From: Hornefia porci | GTDB lineage: Bacteria; Bacillota; Clostridia; Peptostreptococcales; Anaerovoracaceae | Reading direction: 5' to 3' | NCBI RefSeq assembly: GCF_001940235.1 | Contig: NZ_MJIE01000001.1 | Coordinates: 2,046,001-2,110,000, forward strand | Length of the DNA: 64,000 nt | Part shown: positions 59,773 to 64,000 of the stretch, in pieces | How positions within the stretch are numbered: the first letter of the stretch is position 1 | Layout of the letters: the number at the start of each line of letters is the position of its first letter | Notes under the pieces: model-generated | The model's database searches: none | What the model saw: only the letters and a program-made list of their open reading frames with translations | What the model was told of the DNA's origin: nothing | Position numbers and translations under genes: made by a program

Positions 59773-61164
59773 TTGAAAGAATTTGAAGGATATCTTTTTA
59801 AACTGCACGAGCTTGAGAAGATACTCGAAGCGTCCTTTGACGGGATCATGGTGACGGACGGAGAGGGAAACTGTCTGTTGGCGAATTCTTCATACACGAG
59901 GAATACAGGCATACGACATGACGATATCGTGGGTCACAACCTGAAAGAGCTTATCAATCCGGTATGGATGAAACGATCTGTCGCTCTGGAGGTGATCCGG
60001 GCGGGGGAGCCGATGAGTCTCGAGCATGACACGCAGAACGGGAATCATATCATCGTAACCGGAACGCCGATTTTCGATGAGAATCACAATCTGGTCCGTG
60101 TTGTAATCAATACCCGCGACATTTCGGAAATCAAGCAGATGAGAGCCAAGCTCGACGAGGCGCAGTCGATGGAGAAGCTGTATCTGAAAAGCCTCGGACT
60201 GAGCAAGGAGCTGATCTGCATCAATGACGAGCCGGTGGTGATCAACAACAGAATGAGAGATATTTTCGAGGTGGCAAAGCGAGTCAGTTCTTATAACACG
60301 ACGGTTCTGATCACCGGGGAATCGGGAACCGGAAAGGAAATCGTCGCGCGGTACATCCATAAGATGGATAAGTGCCGCAGAAGCAAGCCGTTCATCGTGA
60401 TCAACTGCGGTGCGATGCCGTCGAACCTTCTGGAATCGGAGCTCTTCGGATACACCGAAGGTGCGTTCACCGGAGCGATTAAGGGCGGAAAGAAGGGTCT
60501 GTTTGAAGAAGCGAACGGAGGAGTCCTGTTTCTGGATGAAATCGGAGAGATGGAGCATCAGATGCAGGTGAAGCTGCTCCGCGTGCTGGAGGGGCGTAAA
60601 ATAAAGAGGATCGGTCAGGCAGAGGAAATTCCTGTAAACGTGAGGATCATAGCGGCCACAAACCGAAACCTTGAAGAGGAGGTCGCAGCAGGAAGATTCC
60701 GGGAGGATCTGTACTATCGGCTGAACGTCGTATCTCTGAAGGTTCCGCCGCTTCGTGAACGGGGAGAGGAAATCGTTCCGCTTGCAATTAAATTCATCAA
60801 TTATTTTAATAATCTTTACGGGACACAAAAGCAGCTGACCTATGATCTGATGCGGGGATTTGAGCAGTATGAATGGCCGGGAAATATCCGGGAACTGAAA
60901 AATGTCATTGAGAATCTGGTGGTAACGACAGAGGACGACTATATATACAGCACAGATCTTCCCTGGGAGAGAGACAAACGGATTCACATTAAAGAAGCGG
61001 ACGCGGGCGGAACGATTACGCTGAAAGATGCAGTAGCTAATTTTGAAAGCCGGTTCCTTGCAAATGCAAAGGAGAAATACGGAACGACGGAAAAGATGGC
61101 GGAGATTCTTGACGTGAACCAGTCGACGATTTCGCGGAAGCTGAAACGCTACGGGATCAATTAA
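59773..61164 (+). CDS. PAS-containing sigma-54-dependent activator
   Basis: 463 residues from a TTG at 59773, preferred over the GTG at 59767 because GGAGGT is 8 bp upstream. PAS domain about 10-125 (LEASFDGIMVTDGEGN). AAA+ domain about 145-385 with GESGTGKE, the intact sigma-54 loop GAFTGA, Walker B LFLDEIGEM, and FREDLYYRLNVVSLKVPPLRER. C-terminal Fis-type HTH (ATEKMAEILDVNQSTISRKL-like TEKMAEILDVNQSTISRKL). No receiver domain, so a ligand at PAS is the likely signal. It should activate the sigma-54 promoter just downstream at 61293. Confidence 0.93.
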   Translation: MKEFEGYLFKLHELEKILEASFDGIMVTDGEGNCLLANSSYTRNTGIRHDDIVGHNLKELINPVWMKRSVALEVIRAGEPMSLEHDTQNGNHIIVTGTPIFDENHNLVRVVINTRDISEIKQMRAKLDEAQSMEKLYLKSLGLSKELICINDEPVVINNRMRDIFEVAKRVSSYNTTVLITGESGTGKEIVARYIHKMDKCRRSKPFIVINCGAMPSNLLESELFGYTEGAFTGAIKGGKKGLFEEANGGVLFLDEIGEMEHQMQVKLLRVLEGRKIKRIGQAEEIPVNVRIIAATNRNLEEEVAAGRFREDLYYRLNVVSLKVPPLRERGEEIVPLAIKFINYFNNLYGTQKQLTYDLMRGFEQYEWPGNIRELKNVIENLVVTTEDDYIYSTDLPWERDKRIHIKEADAGGTITLKDAVANFESRFLANAKEKYGTTEKMAEILDVNQSTISRKLKRYGIN

Positions 61165-61249
61165 TGCAAAACGGAATAACCGGCAAAACAGAAAAAGCAA
61201 AAGTGCATTACATATAGCTTTACAGACGCACTTATCGACGGAGCCAATG

Positions 61250-61279
61250 GCGGGAACGTTGAAAATTCAACGAACCCGC
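61250..61279 (+). promoter_or_regulatory. Palindrome upstream of the sigma-54 promoter, candidate activator site
   Basis: Arms GCGGGAACGTTGAA and TTCAACGAACCCGC (12 of 14 pair) with a 2-bp centre. It lies about 30 bp upstream of the -24 element. That is closer than usual, but no other symmetrical site was seen. Confidence 0.6.
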
Positions 61280-61292
61280 TATTTTGTTGCGC

Positions 61293-61309
61293 TTGGCACG
61301 GATAATGCT
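61293..61309 (+). promoter_or_regulatory. Sigma-54 promoter of the thiolase-CoA-transferase operon
   Basis: TTGGCACGGATAATGCT has GG at -24 and GC at -12 exactly 10 bp apart, near the consensus TTGGCACG-N4-TTGC. It lies 71 bp before the thiolase ATG. Confidence 0.85.
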
Positions 61310-61379
61310 ATTACATAGAGGTGTAAAAGCATCGATCGAGCATAATTGAAACCCACTGTTTATGTGATGGAGGATGGAA

Positions 61380-62558
61380 ATGAGAAATGTTGTGATAATT
61401 GCCGGCTGCAGAACGCCGATCGGTACGATCGGCGGGCAGTTCAGGACTCTGACATCGCTGGATTTGTCGATTCCGGTGATGCAGAATCTGATCACGCGTT
61501 CGGGAATCGATCCCGGAACGATCAATGATGTGATCTGGGGATGTAACTATCAGCGCACGTACAAGGAAAATAATCTGGCCCGGGTCGCCGCATATAAGGC
61601 AGGGCTCCCGGAAACCGTGCCGGGAATCACGATTCACCGGAACTGTACCTCGTCCATGTCGGCTATCCAGTTCGCCTATTACCAGATTAAGGCCGGAGAG
61701 GCTGACTGTATCATGGCCGGCGGCGCAGACAGCATGAGTACAGCGCCCCACATGGTGTTCGGAGCGAGATACGGGAAAAAGTTCGGACATATGGAGCTGA
61801 GAGACTCCATGTGGGATTCTCTGACCAATCTCGGAATCGGACCGGCGATGGGAATAACGGCGGAAAACGTGGCGGAGGAATACCACGTTACGCGGGAAGA
61901 GATGGATCGGTACGCCCTGCGTTCGCAGCAGAGAGCGGTCGCGGCGATTGATGAAGGAAGATTCAAGGAGGAAATCATCCCGATTACCGTCAGCGGCAAG
62001 AAGGGTGACAAGACCTATGATACAGACGAGTACCCCAGACGGGACGCGTCCTATGAAGCACTGGCGAAGCTGAAGCCCACTTTCAAGGAGGGCGGAACTG
62101 TGACAGCCGGTAACGCGTCGGGCATGAACGACGCCGCGTCAGGAGTGATTCTGATGTCTGAGGATCAGGCCCGGGCTCTGGGAGTTCCGATTATGGCGAG
62201 GATCGTTTCTGTCGCTACGACCGGAGTCGCACCGGAGATGATGGGAATCGGCCCGATCAGCGCAAGCCACAGCGCCCTGGCGAAGGCCGGAATGACCATG
62301 GATCAGATGGATCTGGTAGAGATTAATGAAGCGTTTGCGGCGCAGTGTCTGGCGTGCCAGAAGACTCTGGGAATCCCGGACGAAAAACTGAATGTCAACG
62401 GCAGCGGTATTTCACTGGGACATCCTGTGGGAGCAACCGGTTCCCGGCTTGTGATCACCCTGATGTACGAGCTGAAGAGAAGAAAGCAGAAATACGGACT
62501 TGCCACACTGTGCGCCGGAGGCGGCATGGGAACGGCAGTTATCATTGAAATGGCGTAA
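61380..62558 (+). CDS. Thiolase (acetyl-CoA acetyltransferase family)
   Basis: 392 residues from the ATG at 61380, with GGAGG 6 bp upstream (the ATG at 61374 is too close). Nucleophile C89 in HRNCTSSMSAIQ, histidine in NEAFAAQCLAC, and the C-terminal GHPVGATGSR and CAGGGMGTA elements are all present. The context NCTSS differs from the CGSG/CASG of standard biosynthetic thiolases. With a CoA-transferase 58 bp downstream and sigma-54 control, it may cleave a 3-oxoacyl-CoA from an imported acid rather than serve basal butyrate synthesis. Confidence 0.9.
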   Translation: MRNVVIIAGCRTPIGTIGGQFRTLTSLDLSIPVMQNLITRSGIDPGTINDVIWGCNYQRTYKENNLARVAAYKAGLPETVPGITIHRNCTSSMSAIQFAYYQIKAGEADCIMAGGADSMSTAPHMVFGARYGKKFGHMELRDSMWDSLTNLGIGPAMGITAENVAEEYHVTREEMDRYALRSQQRAVAAIDEGRFKEEIIPITVSGKKGDKTYDTDEYPRRDASYEALAKLKPTFKEGGTVTAGNASGMNDAASGVILMSEDQARALGVPIMARIVSVATTGVAPEMMGIGPISASHSALAKAGMTMDQMDLVEINEAFAAQCLACQKTLGIPDEKLNVNGSGISLGHPVGATGSRLVITLMYELKRRKQKYGLATLCAGGGMGTAVIIEMA

Positions 62559-62616
62559 AGCCGGAAAAAAACAGCAGAGCAGAACGAGAACAGCAACAGC
62601 AGAAAGGAAAAAGAAA

Positions 62617-63999
62617 ATGAGTAAGGATTTTGGATTGTTCGCACCGGTAAACGGTATCTATGATGAATACAAAAGCAAGCTGATTACGGCGAAGGAAGCC
62701 GCGTCAATGGTCAAATCGGGCATGTATCTCCATTTCGGCCTGATGAACGGAATTGTCGTGGACATTCAGGAAGCCCTGGCCGAAAGAACCGAGGAACTGG
62801 AAGACGTTACGATTATACAGACTATGTGGTCCTACGGGGAAAAACCTCCTGTATTGAAAAATGACCCCCATGCGGAGCACTTCCACTGCGCCAGCACTCA
62901 CCTGACCAAGCAGGAGCGCGCAGCGAACAAAGACGGAAACTTCTGGTTCCTGCCGGTTCAGTTCAGAGAGAACCCGAAACTGCACAGAGAGTGCAGACCT
63001 ACTTATGACATTGCATTCCTGCAGGTCGCGCCGATGGATGCTTCAGGAAACTTCAATATCGGACCGCAGGTTGCAGAATACTGGGGTGTTTTCCAGAACT
63101 GCGACAAGATCATCGTCGAAGTGAATGAGAATCTGATTGTGACGCACGGCGTAGGGAACTATCTGAATATCAATCAGGTGGATTACATCGTGGAAGGCAG
63201 CAATACTCCAATGCCGACTATCGGCTCCAAAGTGCCGACTGATATCGACAGGAGAATGGCGGAAAACATCGTGGAGCATCTGGAGGACGGAGCGACTCTG
63301 CAGCTGGGGAACGGAGCGTTCCCGAACTGTGTGGGAAGCCTGATTGTGGACTCGAACCTGAAGGATCTGGGATGTCATACGGAAATGTTCGTAGATGCGT
63401 ATCTCAAACTCTATGAGGCGGGTAAACTCACCAATATGAAGAAGGGAATCAACCAGGGGAAGATGACATTCACCTTCGCGCAGGGAACTGAGGATCTTTA
63501 CAAATGGATGGACAACAATCCGATGATGATGTCCGCTCCTGTGGATTATGTCAATAATGTAGATGTCATTGCGTCAAACCACAAAATGACTTCAATCAAC
63601 AGCTGTCTGCAGATTGATCTGTTCGGGCAGGTGAATTCCGAGTCCTCCGGACTGCAGCACATCGGCGGAACCGGCGGCCAGCTTGACTTTGTGATGGGAG
63701 CCTTCCAGTCGGAAGGCGGCAAGAGCTTCCTTTGTACTCCCTCAACACGCACGCTGAAGGACGGGACAGTGGAATCTCTGATCATGCCGACGCTGCCGCA
63801 GGGATCCATCGTATCGACACCGAGAAGCGGCGTGCACTATATCGTGACAGAATACGGCGCGGTCAACCTGAAGGGTAAGACTACCTATGAAAGAGCGAAG
63901 CTGCTGATTTCCGTCGCTCACCCGGATTTCAGAGCCGAACTGGAGGAAGAGGCGCAGAAGATGGGTATCTGGCCGACGAGCAGCAAGGTGATGAAATAA
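62617..63999 (+). CDS. Second acetyl-CoA hydrolase/transferase-family CoA-transferase
   Basis: 460 residues, complete, ending one base before the window end. The ATG at 62617 follows GAAAGGAAAAAG; a frame extension to 62500 translates thiolase-overlapping sequence and is rejected. Likely catalytic glutamate E256 in CHTEMFVDAYLKLYEAG; GTGGQLDFVMGAFQSEGG and APVDYVNNVDVI are shared with the paralogue at 6239-7597. The two differ in the N-terminal half. In this operon it would activate an acid with acetyl-CoA or another acyl-CoA before or after thiolysis. Confidence 0.9.
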   Translation: MSKDFGLFAPVNGIYDEYKSKLITAKEAASMVKSGMYLHFGLMNGIVVDIQEALAERTEELEDVTIIQTMWSYGEKPPVLKNDPHAEHFHCASTHLTKQERAANKDGNFWFLPVQFRENPKLHRECRPTYDIAFLQVAPMDASGNFNIGPQVAEYWGVFQNCDKIIVEVNENLIVTHGVGNYLNINQVDYIVEGSNTPMPTIGSKVPTDIDRRMAENIVEHLEDGATLQLGNGAFPNCVGSLIVDSNLKDLGCHTEMFVDAYLKLYEAGKLTNMKKGINQGKMTFTFAQGTEDLYKWMDNNPMMMSAPVDYVNNVDVIASNHKMTSINSCLQIDLFGQVNSESSGLQHIGGTGGQLDFVMGAFQSEGGKSFLCTPSTRTLKDGTVESLIMPTLPQGSIVSTPRSGVHYIVTEYGAVNLKGKTTYERAKLLISVAHPDFRAELEEEAQKMGIWPTSSKVMK

Positions 64000-64000
64000 C

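Overview
The window reads as one chromosomal segment of a moderately GC-rich anaerobic Bacillota, most likely an amino-acid- or organic-acid-fermenting member of the Clostridia. That is inferred from AGGAGG-type ribosome sites, sortase-style surface proteins with InlB/SHIRT repeats, a cobalamin riboswitch, sigma-54 activators next to CoA-transferase and thiolase genes, a Rex-like operator, a hemerythrin/DUF1858 redox cluster, CstA, and two DUF819 permeases. No taxonomic marker gene is present, so the family is not fixed.

Layout. 1-1.8 kb: the end of a PatB/MalY-type aminotransferase, then an XRE-Uma2 fusion behind a promoter built into a perfect inverted repeat. 1.9-6 kb (minus): purB-purA-alr operon. 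6.2-7.8 kb (minus): a CoA-transferase with a Rex-like site at its transcription start. 7.8-11.1 kb (minus): pabA-pabB-pabC, with pabB split by a -1 frameshift. 11.2-20.2 kb: a long non-coding stretch holding one copy of a two-copy repeat element, then two large secreted repeat proteins, the second with an NPDTG sorting signal. 20.3-28.2 kb: an isochorismatase-family hydrolase, an APC permease and a class-III aminotransferase behind a sigma-54 promoter, followed by a sensor kinase and NtrC-type regulator that probably control them. 28.2-31.2 kb: the second copy of the repeat element, then DUF1858, an unknown protein and a hemerythrin. 31.3-37.8 kb: an OYE-family oxidoreductase, galK-galT-galE, and a membrane-bound LuxR regulator. 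37.9-41.5 kb: two DUF819 permeases and a VanX-like dipeptidase. 41.6-44.4 kb: a cobalamin riboswitch and a secreted CbiK-like chelatase. 44.5-48.2 kb: an L,D-transpeptidase, a radical SAM protein and a TetR regulator. 48.3-50.2 kb: an intact IS1634-like insertion sequence with a 6-bp target duplication. 50.3-53.2 kb: tRNA-Pro(GGG) and cstA with an unknown partner. 53.4-57.5 kb: a region of decay (truncated nucleotidyltransferase, broken Schlafen-type gene) whose end is fused in frame to a SNF2 helicase. 57.6-59.4 kb: HAD hydrolase and pirin. 59.8-64 kb: a PAS-sigma54 activator, a sigma-54 promoter, a thiolase and a second CoA-transferase.

Two sigma-54 circuits stand out: each has an enhancer-binding activator beside an operon with a well-formed -24/-12 element and an upstream palindrome. 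The two paralogous CoA-transferases therefore appear to be controlled differently (Rex-like site versus sigma-54). Many loci also carry private short tandem repeats (24-60 bp units). Those inside genes keep the reading frame and lengthen the proteins (PabB, the NtrC-type regulator, GalT).
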